From the NCBI GenBank assembly GCA_963751355.1, contig CAVVVS010000064.1:1-63963 (forward strand): a stretch of 63,963 nucleotides of DNA, in the 5' to 3' direction. Shown one piece after another: positions 18,111 to 27,174 of the stretch (positions within the stretch are counted from its first letter, which is position 1; each line of letters starts with the position of its first letter). The position numbers were made by a program, and so were the translations under genes. The DNA is from CAVVVS01 sp963751355 (GTDB taxonomy: Bacteria; Bacteroidota; Ignavibacteria; Ignavibacteriales; Ignavibacteriaceae). The notes below the pieces were generated by a model, which was not told the origin of the DNA, did not search any database, and worked only from the letters and a program-made list of their open reading frames with translations.

Positions 18111-18962
18111 ATGGATATAAAACAAGTTTCAGTTATCGGAGGTGGTACCATGGGAAATGGTATCGTCCATGTTTTTGCCTTAAAAGGTTATAATGTAAAT
18201 CTTGTGGAAATTAACGGAGATCTTGCCGAACGAGCAATTCAAACTATCAGTAAAAACATGGACCGGCAGGTTAAGAAAGAGATCATAACAGAATCCGATA
18301 AAAAGAATGCTCTTGGCAGGATAAATAAAATTATAGGTGTTGCCAATACCCTGGAGGATTCCGATTTAGTAATTGAGGCAATATTTGAAAATAAAGAAAA
18401 AAAAATTGAAATTTTCAAATCGATAGAAAAATTACTCAAACCTGAATGCATTTTTGCATCTAACACCTCTTCAATTTCAATTACCGAACTGTCTGCATCA
18501 TTTAGAGCAGATCGCTTTATAGGGATGCACTTTATGAATCCCGTTCCGGTAATGAAGTTGGTTGAAATAATACGCGGATATTCTACAAGTGATAATACGT
18601 ACACTACTATAAAAGAATTATCGTTAAAATTGGATAAGGTACCTGTAGAAGTTTTTGACTATCCCGGATTCATCTCAAACAGAATTTTGATGCCTATGAT
18701 AAATGAAGCAATTTTTGCTTTCATGGAAGGTGTAGCATCTGTGGAAGATATCGATACGGTGATGAAATTAGGGATGAACCATCCTATGGGACCCTTAACT
18801 TTAGCCGATTTTATCGGACTTGATGTGTGTTTAGCTATTATGGAAGTTTTGTACACAGGCTTTAATGACCCTAAATACCGCCCGTGTCCATTGCTAAAAA
18901 AAATGGTGGCCGCACAAAAATTAGGCAGGAAAACCGGTGAAGGATTTTTCAAATATAATTAG
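18111..18962 (+). CDS. hbd: 3-hydroxybutyryl-CoA dehydrogenase
   Basis: A 283-residue NAD(P)-dependent dehydrogenase of the Hbd/PaaH type, without fused hydratase domain. The dinucleotide motif VIGGGTMGNGI occupies residues 8-18, FASNTSSISI is near 116-125, and the catalytic His and partners lie in GMHFMNPVPVMKLVEI (about 139-154). The C-terminal domain carries NHPMGPLTLADFIGLD. GAGGGG precedes the ATG. Together with the upstream thiolase it forms the first two steps of a butyryl-CoA or 3-hydroxybutyrate route; the later enzymes are not in the window. Confidence 0.93.
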   Translation: MDIKQVSVIGGGTMGNGIVHVFALKGYNVNLVEINGDLAERAIQTISKNMDRQVKKEIITESDKKNALGRINKIIGVANTLEDSDLVIEAIFENKEKKIEIFKSIEKLLKPECIFASNTSSISITELSASFRADRFIGMHFMNPVPVMKLVEIIRGYSTSDNTYTTIKELSLKLDKVPVEVFDYPGFISNRILMPMINEAIFAFMEGVASVEDIDTVMKLGMNHPMGPLTLADFIGLDVCLAIMEVLYTGFNDPKYRPCPLLKKMVAAQKLGRKTGEGFFKYN

Positions 18963-18976
18963 GGATGATAGAATAG

Positions 18977-20806
18977 TTGCAGAATTATAATAAACTTAAG
19001 AAAGTTTCCAGATATTATAAAATAAAGATTATTCATTTCTTCAAATCATTTACATTTTCACAAGAGACTTACTTATTGCTCCTCGGTGGAATAATAGGTG
19101 TTCTTTGCGGTTATGGTGCTGTTCTTTATAAAGATTCAATCAAACTTATTAAGCACTTATTTTTTGATATGCCAGGTGGTCTTTGGGGTGTAAAAACATT
19201 AATCGGATTTAGAACAATTCCAACCTCGATAATATTGGTATCAATTCCGGCAATAGGTGGTCTTTTGGTTGGCATAATGGCTAAGTTTTTTGCCGGTGCA
19301 AAAAAAGGTGAAGGAATACCGAATGCTATTGATGCCGTTGCTTCAAGAGGCGGAGTGATTGAGGGAAGTACAGGTTTTCTAAAAACACTCGGTTCGGTTA
19401 TTAGTCTTGGAACCGGTGGTGCGGGAGGAAATGAAGGTCCGGTAGTTATGATGGGATCGTCAATCGCATCATCATTGGGAAGATATTTATCCGTCTCCCC
19501 AGAAAGGCTTAAAATTCTCGTCGGATGTGGAGCGGCTGCAGGTTTAGCAGCAGCTTATAATGCACCACTGGGCGGTGCATTATTCTCGATGGAAATTATT
19601 TTAAGAACATTTAACGCCAAATCCTTTAGCCCTATTATTATTGCCTCTGTTTTTGCGACTGTTGTATCCAGAACTTATTTGGGTAGCGAACCTGCATTTA
19701 AGACATCCTCATTCCATCTAGTTACAAATTACGAATTCATTTTTTATATTATTTTAGGCGTTTTAGCCGCATTTACCGCCGTCTATTTTGTTAGAACATT
19801 TATGAGAATAGACGAGTTTTTCGATATGAGGAAGAAAATTCCCGTCTGGCTTAAACCCGCTATCGGTGGTTTATTCGTAGGACTGATAGGATTATATTTG
19901 CCCGGAATATTTAGTTTTAGCGAAGCCGCGGTCGATAACACAATATTCAATGCAACTCCTTTTCTCATATTAATTTTACTCTTATTTTTCAAACCAATCG
20001 CAACATCTTTGACGATTGGATCTGGAGGTAACGGGGGCACTTTCTCACCGAGTATTTTTACGGGAGCAATGTTAGGGGGAGCATTTGGTCAAGCTGTAAA
20101 TTATTTTTTCCCGGCAATTTCCGCACCTCCGGGAGCTTATGCATTAGTAGGGATGGCTGCAGTGGTTGCAGGCACTACAAATGCTTCATTAACTGCTTTA
20201 ATTATGGTCTTTGAAATGACTAATAATTATAGAATTATCCTTCCTTTGATGCTAACAATTATAATATCAACCACCATATCAAAAGCTATTCTAAAGGGTT
20301 CTTTATACACACTTAAATTTGATAAAGAAGGCAAGGGAATTGATATTTACGGTAGAAAAATTTCAGTACTTAAAAAAATGCTTGTCAGAGATCTTTTGGA
20401 ACACAGTTCAGATATTGTTAGCGAAGACTCTACGTTTCAGCAAGTATTAAAGGCAGTTAAGTCTTCCAGATTCAATTACATTCTAGTCAAAAATAATGAT
20501 TCCAAATTGGTTGGAAAAATTGCGTTTCAGGACATAAGGGATGCAGTGTTAGATGAAGAAACAAGAAATATTTTAGACTTTCTTGTAGCCGGAGATCTAA
20601 TGACAAAGGAAGTTGTACCTGTATATGCCGAAAAAAATGGTGAAGAAACACTTAATCTAATGGAAAAAGAAGACTTAGATTACCTGCCGGTGATAAATAA
20701 AAATAGTGGTAAATTTTTAGGCATTATTTCAAAAGAAAGCATCCTAAAGAGATATCAGAATGAACTATTTATCCAGCAAAGTGAGCATGATTTAGCATTA
20801 GGGTAA
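18977..20806 (+). CDS. ClC-family chloride channel/transporter with CBS pair
   Basis: A 609-residue polytopic membrane protein with about ten or more hydrophobic helices (residues 30-440) and two C-terminal CBS domains (about 465-600). The three ion-path motifs are GEGIPNAID (about 114-122), GNEGPVVM (about 154-161, keeping the gating Glu) and GGTFSPSIFTGA (about 353-364). The CBS pair may bind adenine nucleotides. The start is TTG at 18977, with AGGGA at 18961; no ATG exists in frame before the first helix. It lies 14 bases after hbd, though no metabolic link is obvious. Confidence 0.88.
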   Translation: MQNYNKLKKVSRYYKIKIIHFFKSFTFSQETYLLLLGGIIGVLCGYGAVLYKDSIKLIKHLFFDMPGGLWGVKTLIGFRTIPTSIILVSIPAIGGLLVGIMAKFFAGAKKGEGIPNAIDAVASRGGVIEGSTGFLKTLGSVISLGTGGAGGNEGPVVMMGSSIASSLGRYLSVSPERLKILVGCGAAAGLAAAYNAPLGGALFSMEIILRTFNAKSFSPIIIASVFATVVSRTYLGSEPAFKTSSFHLVTNYEFIFYIILGVLAAFTAVYFVRTFMRIDEFFDMRKKIPVWLKPAIGGLFVGLIGLYLPGIFSFSEAAVDNTIFNATPFLILILLLFFKPIATSLTIGSGGNGGTFSPSIFTGAMLGGAFGQAVNYFFPAISAPPGAYALVGMAAVVAGTTNASLTALIMVFEMTNNYRIILPLMLTIIISTTISKAILKGSLYTLKFDKEGKGIDIYGRKISVLKKMLVRDLLEHSSDIVSEDSTFQQVLKAVKSSRFNYILVKNNDSKLVGKIAFQDIRDAVLDEETRNILDFLVAGDLMTKEVVPVYAEKNGEETLNLMEKEDLDYLPVINKNSGKFLGIISKESILKRYQNELFIQQSEHDLALG

Positions 20807-20858
20807 TGTTAATCCGTCTTGTAGAAATAAACTCCAAACATGTTATTTAATTAGAACA

Positions 20859-21126
20859 TCATTTATTGATCGCAATTTTAGAGAATAATACCAGTCCTTT
20901 AAAATCCCTGTAGTTTTCTGATAACTCATATCTGAAAGTCTTATCAAAATCAATTACTGAATAACATTCATATAGCATTGCTATTAACTAATATATAACC
21001 CAAAGCTATATTAGTTAGATGAAATGAAACACCTATAAAACATGTATCATCGTATATTGATTTAACAGAAAGAAAAGCTAAAGGAAGTGAATTGTAGAAG
21101 CAGAAAAAACATAAGAATAAACTTAT
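20859..21126 (-). pseudogene. Decayed coding relic between clc and the ftsY operon
   Basis: This gene-free stretch contains two minus-strand reading frames with protein-like composition that would join through a frameshift near 20970-20980. The upstream frame (20968-21126) includes DDTCFIGVSFHLTN and the downstream frame (20859-20980) includes YSVIDFDKTFRYELSENY. Neither has a start with a ribosome site. I read it as a degraded gene of unknown family. The rest of 20807-21238 shows nothing else. Confidence 0.35.
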
Positions 21127-21238
21127 TCAGGTAGGATAAAACATATTAGTGTACCATAAGTTAACACAATCTTACTGTAAGTGAATGGATCATCAAATGT
21201 CCTATAATGTATATTATGTAAACTAGCGAATTCCCTAT

Positions 21239-21445
21239 TTATGATATACCGTTAAGTTTTAATATTACAATTATTAATATAATAATTAATATCACCCATA
21301 TTATGGGACTTCTTTTTTGCCTTCGGACTTTTAACTGCCTGGAAAAACCTAATCTTCTTTTTTTACGTTCTCTTTCATCGTTCTCAGGCACGTAATACCT
21401 TGGGGTATAATCAAAGTTCCTATGTTGCGGTTTTTTCATATACAT
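21239..21445 (-). CDS. Small C-terminally anchored membrane protein
   Basis: A 68-residue protein of unknown function. Residues 1-47 are strongly basic (ERERKKRRLGFSRQLKVRR), and residues 48-64 form one very hydrophobic helix (WVILIIILIIVILKL) ending four residues from the C-terminus, so the basic part should face the cytoplasm. The ribosome site AAGGAGGTG overlaps the last codons of ftsY, two bases of which separate the stop from this ATG, so translation is probably coupled. It is the last gene of the purF - S8 protease - pgsA - ftsY operon. I do not recognise a family. Confidence 0.7.
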   Translation of the reverse strand: MYMKKPQHRNFDYTPRYYVPENDERERKKRRLGFSRQLKVRRQKRSPIIWVILIIILIIVILKLNGIS

Positions 21446-21447
21446 AA

Positions 21448-22407
21448 TTACACCTCCTTATAATTATTTATTTCGAAGATAGCCGAAACAAATAAGCCGG
21501 GGTCAAAAGTTTGTAAATCGTCAATGCTTTCTCCAATACCAATATATTTAACCGGAATCTTTTGTTTAGCACAGATTTGAAATACAACTCCGCCTTTTGC
21601 GGTCCCATCTAATTTAGTTATAACTAAACCTGTAATATCGGTTACTTTTAAATACTCTTCCGCTTGAACGAGCGCATTTTGACCGGTATTTCCGTCTAAG
21701 ACAAGTAATGTTTCATTGGGAGCATACGGGAGCACCTTACCAACAACACGTTTAATTTTGTTTAATTCGTCCATCAAATTGGCTTTGTTATGAAGCCTGC
21801 CTGCAGTATCAATTAGAACAATATCGTATTTATTTTTAATTGCATTATTTAAGGTATCGAACGCCACAGATGATGGATCGGAACCCTGAGACTTTTGTAT
21901 TATTTCAACTCCTGCTCGTTTTGCCCAAACGTCTAATTGTTCATTAGCAGCTGCTCTAAACGTATCAGCTGCACCAACAATCACCTTCATTCCCGCTTTT
22001 TTATAGTTGTGAGCAAGTTTTCCAATAGTAGTAGTCTTCCCTGCTCCATTAATTCCTACTATTAAAATAACATAAGGTTTATATTTTTCAATAGCATTTT
22101 CTTTACTGTTTTCAGGATTATCGACAGTTAAGACTTTTGTTAATTCATTTTTCACAGTCTGAATAATATTATTACCGGAGCGATCTTTTTCGCTTTTAAG
22201 TTTTATCCTGGATTCTTCGATAATTTTTTCAGCAATTTCGTATCCGATATCGGAAGTGATTAAAATTTCTTCAATTTCGTCGAGGGTTGCAGAATCAATT
22301 ACGGCTTTTCCGCTTATGGTTTCGTTTATTGTATTGACTAATTTATTTCTTGTCTTAGACAGACCCTTTTTTAGTTTATCAAAATTTAAATTATCAAATA
22401 GATTCAT
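21448..22407 (-). CDS. ftsY: Signal recognition particle receptor FtsY
   Basis: A 319-residue GTPase that docks SRP-ribosome complexes at the membrane. The short N-terminal part (about 1-20) lacks the acidic A domain of E. coli FtsY. The NG domain follows, with G1 GINGAGKTTTIGK at 118-130, a DTAGR motif near 202 and TKLDGTAKGG near 265. The ATG lies inside the end of pgsA (14-base overlap). It is part of a chain of overlapping minus-strand genes, so expression is tied to purF and a secreted protease. Confidence 0.96.
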   Translation of the reverse strand: MNLFDNLNFDKLKKGLSKTRNKLVNTINETISGKAVIDSATLDEIEEILITSDIGYEIAEKIIEESRIKLKSEKDRSGNNIIQTVKNELTKVLTVDNPENSKENAIEKYKPYVILIVGINGAGKTTTIGKLAHNYKKAGMKVIVGAADTFRAAANEQLDVWAKRAGVEIIQKSQGSDPSSVAFDTLNNAIKNKYDIVLIDTAGRLHNKANLMDELNKIKRVVGKVLPYAPNETLLVLDGNTGQNALVQAEEYLKVTDITGLVITKLDGTAKGGVVFQICAKQKIPVKYIGIGESIDDLQTFDPGLFVSAIFEINNYKEV

Positions 22408-22966
22408 TACTTTTCCGTTTTAAAAATTCCACTGCTCTCAAAATATACCCTGCTAATGATGCGAAGATCAAAACCAAACTCAATAAATACAATAATTTAA
22501 ATATTATATTAGACTCACTTATTTGTAATATTACTAGGAGTACTACTAGTGCAATATTAATAACGGTGATTTTGCCAAGCATATTTGAAGGAAGAACTTT
22601 TCCCAGTTTGTTTGCCACATATATTCCTCCCAAAAATATTAACAAATCCCTTAAAATTATCATATAAAAATAATAATCCGGAATAAGATGCAGTACAAAG
22701 AGTTTTATAATTATTACACCGATAACAATTTTATCAGCCAGGGGATCTATAATTTTCCCGAATTCTGTAACTTCATTAAATTTTCTTGCCAGGTATCCGT
22801 CAAGTATATCGGTAAATGAACCGAATAAGCAAACTGCAACCGTGATATATCTTATTTCGGGATATTGTAAATTATCAAGTAAAAACCACAGCGGTATTGC
22901 CAAGAATAACCTGCCAAGACTAAGCAGATTGGATTTTGTATATATCTCTTTAAAATTAATTTTCAT
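22394..22966 (-). CDS. pgsA: CDP-diacylglycerol-glycerol-3-phosphate phosphatidyltransferase-like enzyme
   Basis: A 190-residue membrane CDP-alcohol phosphotransferase. The active-site motif DGxxARxxxxxxxxGxxxDxxxD is seen as DGYLARKFNEVTEFGKIIDP and the following LADK (about residues 57-80), with all Asp residues present. Four to five hydrophobic helices cover the rest. PgsA makes phosphatidylglycerophosphate, but other alcohols cannot be excluded. It overlaps the protease gene upstream by four bases (ATGA) and ftsY downstream by 14 bases. Confidence 0.85.
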   Translation of the reverse strand: MKINFKEIYTKSNLLSLGRLFLAIPLWFLLDNLQYPEIRYITVAVCLFGSFTDILDGYLARKFNEVTEFGKIIDPLADKIVIGVIIIKLFVLHLIPDYYFYMIILRDLLIFLGGIYVANKLGKVLPSNMLGKITVINIALVVLLVILQISESNIIFKLLYLLSLVLIFASLAGYILRAVEFLKRKSNESI

Positions 22967-25900
22967 TTTATAACTGCAAATTTACCAATTTTTTCTTCAA
23001 TTTCGTTATTTGAATCGTCTAACCTCACAATTCTGAAAATATAAACACCGGAATTCAAAATATTTCCATTAAGATCTTTTAAATTATATTGTAATCCGCC
23101 GTCACCATTATTTTCTGAAAGTTCATTAATTTTTTTACCGTCTATATTAAATATAGTAATCTTTGCATTTTTCGGAAGATTAGCAAATGTCATCTTCCCC
23201 TCCCCTCCTTGAATTTTAACAGGACTAGGATATACATAAACACCGGATAAATTATTAGCGTAGCTTGTTAATACAATGTAACTACCCGCTCCAGAATTTA
23301 TTTTTAAATTTCCTGATCCAACGGACGATTTTAAATTTTCGATATGCAGTGTATATTCTATCCCAATGGATCCGACTGGGTTATGTCCGCTTAAATCCAA
23401 GTAAACAGTTTGGTTATTGTCAGCTAGTTGTACATTATTTATGCCATTGGATGGATTGAATGAATAGTTGGACGTATTTAATGCTGCAGCGGGATCGACC
23501 GGAAGATTGAATGTTATTTTCACTTTATACGGATTAACAATCTCATGTGAGTTTACAAAAAATTTTGTAACAGTGTGAATTGAATCTACAATAAAATTAA
23601 TCGTATCATGTTTTACAGGAGAACCGTAGAAGTCATTTAAATTATTAACTATTAGTTGATGCATTCCCGCGGATAAGCCATTATTAAATGAGAGAAGATA
23701 GGAAAACTGGTTATTAGCTGAAACAGAATTAGGATATCCCGACCCTAATATATAAAAAGATTGGAGATTCTCTATCGTGTTATTCATTCTGTCTGAAAAA
23801 TTTACTACAATTGCGTTAGGATTAATACTTTTAGCATTAATGATGTGTGCCGGGTTGTGTGCATATACTTTAATGCTCGAACTTAGATTCGAAAAGGGAT
23901 ATCTTTTAGCATAATCCATTGATTGGACAGCATAATAGTAGTAAGTTTTATTGTCCACGTTTTGATCTATGAACTGAGTATTCAAAGTAGAATCATATTT
24001 TATCAGCGAGTCCTTTTTCAGTCCTCGGTAGATTATAAATTTATTTGAATCACTGTACCAATTTAAAATTATTTTTGTCGAATCAACACTATAACCTGCT
24101 AAATCGTATGGAGTGCTTGCTCTGTTAGTCCCCGTAAATTCATAAAATTTAATCCCTTGCTTTGTGGGAAATGCAACATCCTTTACCCCATCATGATTAA
24201 TATCTCCCACAAAAACCGAGTTTGAATTAATATTTTCTTTATAAGAAATTATATCATTTTTACCCGCATCATATTTGAATATGTACGAATACGGAAATGT
24301 AAAAAGAATTAGTTCATCCGCACCGTCATTGTCGATATCGGCAAAACGAATACTGTTTTCCGACTTTTGAAACGAAGAGTTGAACTCGGTTGAAGGATCG
24401 ATAAAAGTATTATCGAATATAACGTTTAATGAATCGGAAACAATATTAAAAATAACTAGTCTGTAATAAGGTGCAATATCCTGGGAAGGTATCGATTGAA
24501 GTAAAACAGCCATATCTTTTTTGCTGTTACCGGTGTAATCACCTGAAGTCAAGTATGCTGATGAACTGTTAAAGTTCGTTGAAATAACAATACCTTTTTT
24601 AAAATTCCCAGGACCCAGTACATTATAATCATAAATATCACCTTCCGCATCAACCATCCAGATCTCTTTTTTACCGTCATTGTTCATATCAGTAATAACC
24701 GCATGTGGGAAATCCAGCCAATTCCCCCTTATTCCAGCAGGAGTAAAATTTGGTAATATTACAGGATTATTAAGACTCAGATTATCATTTACATGCCATA
24801 CTGCAATTGAAGTGTCTGTATTTTCAGATAAGATTTCAGTTTTACCGTCCCCATACAAATCATCTGCAGATATTGGCCACAGAGCCCCCGTTGTATCCGC
24901 ATATTTTTGAATAATAGTTGAAGAATTGGTGTTTTGTTGTTCTTCAATATATCCATTGTTGATAAAATAGGTCAATAAATCTTTTTTACCGTTTTTGTTA
25001 AAATCACCGAAGTCCCGTACTATTTTATTCTGAAGGGAATCAATTTTGTTAAATTTGTTCCCGTTTAATTTATATAAATAGGAAATCTTTGGAGTGACAT
25101 TCTCTCTTAAAAATATTTCACTCGAATCAGGGGAAGTAAGATTTACAGGATTTTGATATATTTCTCCGGGAGGTAGTGAGAAAGATTGTTCTGATTCAAA
25201 TGCCGGTTTAAAATGAGCTTCCGTACTAAAATTATAATTGGAGCCATTATTGTTTAAAATAACACCCAGTCCCGCCATATTTACGGCTTCTAAATAAACT
25301 TGGTAAGAAGAATTTTGCTGTATCAAATCTTTAGGAATGAAACCGTAATGAAGCTGGTTCACCATTTGTGTATTTGTAGCGAATCCGTCCAACGTAACAA
25401 AGTTGAAATTCTTATCTCCGTCTTTCTTATAATATAGTCTGACAATAGAACGCTGATTAGTATATACCGATGCCAAAATTGTATTCTTCGAACCGTAATA
25501 AGCATTTCCTAGGAAAACCAATTTAGTTTTCGGGGGTGTTCTTTCAATATAAAAGTTTACCCTTTCTTCAGGGTTTTTCCCGTTCGATTGATCAACAACC
25601 AGCCTTAATGTATATACAGTATCTTTAAAATCCGTTGCATTAATATTATATATATTTTTTCCGGAAAATTGATACGGAGAATTAGTTATAAGTTCAGTCC
25701 AATTAGCGGGATTCAAACCGGTCCCGAGGTATAACGAGTAATTTTGAAAATATGCAGAAAGTATGGTAGCATTAACTAATATTGAATCTCCCGAGGTTGT
25801 ATAGTCTTGTTCAGGCGAGTTGAATTTTATAATCGACGGAGCAACAACGCTTAATGCCCGAAACAAATTTAATCTTCCTGCACCGCTTTTTAAATCCCAG

Positions 25901-27174
25901 CCGGGTTCATTTATATCATCTGCAGTTGATTTCAGGATTTGTTTAACTTCTTCATTCTTAAAATTTCCCAGCGACAGTATTAATCCAACAGCTGCAGAAA
26001 CAAATGGAGCAGATGCCGAAGTACCGCTTACTTCAGTATAACCTCCGTCTTTAGATGTTGTTAAAATTGAAGTCCCTGGTGCAACCAAATCAAGTGTGGA
26101 ACCGTAGTTAGAGCTTGATGCAACATAATCATTCTGCGTTGAATTGCCGACACAAATTACTTCCGAATAACCTGAAGGATAATGCGGTTTGTCTGAACCA
26201 TCGTTCCCCGAACTGGCAACTAAGACAACATTTTTACTATATGCATATCTAATTACATCGCGCAGCACGTATGAAAATTGTGTGTCACCAAAACTCATAT
26301 TGATAACATTGGCACCCATTTTTACAGCATAAAGTATTGCTGCAGCAACATCATCCTCTTCGCCGTAACCATTCGGATCGAATGCCCTTAGATTTAGTAT
26401 TTTAATTTTAGGAGCAACTCCGGTAATACCTATCAGATTATTTGTCTCGGCTCCTAATATTCCGGCTATATAAGTCCCGTGTCCGTTTTCGTCCATAGGA
26501 TTATTATCCCAATTTAAATAATCACCGCCTGAAGAATCGAACGGGAATCCTTTCCTATCGGTAAAATCCCAACCCATATAATCATCAATAAAACCGTTTC
26601 GGTCGTCATCGATTCCATTACTTCTTTTATCGTTACCATTTGCATCTGTGCCGGTTTCACCCTTATTTATATAAATTTTATTTTTAAGGTCAGGATGAAG
26701 GTAATCAACGCCGGTATCTATCAGTCCGATTATAATCGAATCCGCTCCCTGCGTTATATCCCATGCTTTAGATGCTTCTATTTTTTTAAGAGCCCATTGC
26801 TGACTATATAAACTATCATTTGGGGTGTATTCAATTTTATAAATATTCGATTTTTGGACATAATCTATTGAAGGATCCGAATTTGCCCGGCTGATAAAAT
26901 AATCCGCTGCCGCCTGAGTTTTAAAAGTAATTTTGATAATCCTTGAAAGTATAGGGTCTGTTTTTCCGAGATTCTCTGCAAAATGGGTTACAGAATAATC
27001 AGCTTTGTAAAGTTCATGGCTGGTTTGGGAAGTAAGAATTTGACGCGAATCTACAATTTTGTTTACTTCTAATTTACTTATGCTGCTTTTATATTTTATA
27101 AAATAGGTAGATTGCGAATAGGCTGATATACTGGCAAATAAAAAGATGATAGCCAGAAATGACCTAAATCTCAT
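22963..27174 (-). CDS. Secreted S8 subtilisin-like protease with FG-GAP-like repeats and T9SS sorting domain
   Basis: A 1403-residue exported protease. It has a signal peptide (1-20, ending SAYSQ), a prodomain-like region (21-115) and a subtilase domain with catalytic Asp153 (LIDTGVDYLH), His232 (NGHGTYIAG) and Ser386 (SGTSASAPF). From about 730 to 1020 there are five or more Asp-rich FG-GAP-like repeats such as DMNNDGKKEIWM and DINHDGVKDVAF, which may bind calcium. Fibronectin-like segments follow, then a type IX sorting domain in the last 80 residues (YVYPSPVK ... GVYIFRIVRL). It overlaps purF by 11 bases and pgsA by four, an unusual place for an exported protein. Confidence 0.93.
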   Translation of the reverse strand: MRFRSFLAIIFLFASISAYSQSTYFIKYKSSISKLEVNKIVDSRQILTSQTSHELYKADYSVTHFAENLGKTDPILSRIIKITFKTQAAADYFISRANSDPSIDYVQKSNIYKIEYTPNDSLYSQQWALKKIEASKAWDITQGADSIIIGLIDTGVDYLHPDLKNKIYINKGETGTDANGNDKRSNGIDDDRNGFIDDYMGWDFTDRKGFPFDSSGGDYLNWDNNPMDENGHGTYIAGILGAETNNLIGITGVAPKIKILNLRAFDPNGYGEEDDVAAAILYAVKMGANVINMSFGDTQFSYVLRDVIRYAYSKNVVLVASSGNDGSDKPHYPSGYSEVICVGNSTQNDYVASSSNYGSTLDLVAPGTSILTTSKDGGYTEVSGTSASAPFVSAAVGLILSLGNFKNEEVKQILKSTADDINEPGWDLKSGAGRLNLFRALSVVAPSIIKFNSPEQDYTTSGDSILVNATILSAYFQNYSLYLGTGLNPANWTELITNSPYQFSGKNIYNINATDFKDTVYTLRLVVDQSNGKNPEERVNFYIERTPPKTKLVFLGNAYYGSKNTILASVYTNQRSIVRLYYKKDGDKNFNFVTLDGFATNTQMVNQLHYGFIPKDLIQQNSSYQVYLEAVNMAGLGVILNNNGSNYNFSTEAHFKPAFESEQSFSLPPGEIYQNPVNLTSPDSSEIFLRENVTPKISYLYKLNGNKFNKIDSLQNKIVRDFGDFNKNGKKDLLTYFINNGYIEEQQNTNSSTIIQKYADTTGALWPISADDLYGDGKTEILSENTDTSIAVWHVNDNLSLNNPVILPNFTPAGIRGNWLDFPHAVITDMNNDGKKEIWMVDAEGDIYDYNVLGPGNFKKGIVISTNFNSSSAYLTSGDYTGNSKKDMAVLLQSIPSQDIAPYYRLVIFNIVSDSLNVIFDNTFIDPSTEFNSSFQKSENSIRFADIDNDGADELILFTFPYSYIFKYDAGKNDIISYKENINSNSVFVGDINHDGVKDVAFPTKQGIKFYEFTGTNRASTPYDLAGYSVDSTKIILNWYSDSNKFIIYRGLKKDSLIKYDSTLNTQFIDQNVDNKTYYYYAVQSMDYAKRYPFSNLSSSIKVYAHNPAHIINAKSINPNAIVVNFSDRMNNTIENLQSFYILGSGYPNSVSANNQFSYLLSFNNGLSAGMHQLIVNNLNDFYGSPVKHDTINFIVDSIHTVTKFFVNSHEIVNPYKVKITFNLPVDPAAALNTSNYSFNPSNGINNVQLADNNQTVYLDLSGHNPVGSIGIEYTLHIENLKSSVGSGNLKINSGAGSYIVLTSYANNLSGVYVYPSPVKIQGGEGKMTFANLPKNAKITIFNIDGKKINELSENNGDGGLQYNLKDLNGNILNSGVYIFRIVRLDDSNNEIEEKIGKFAVIK

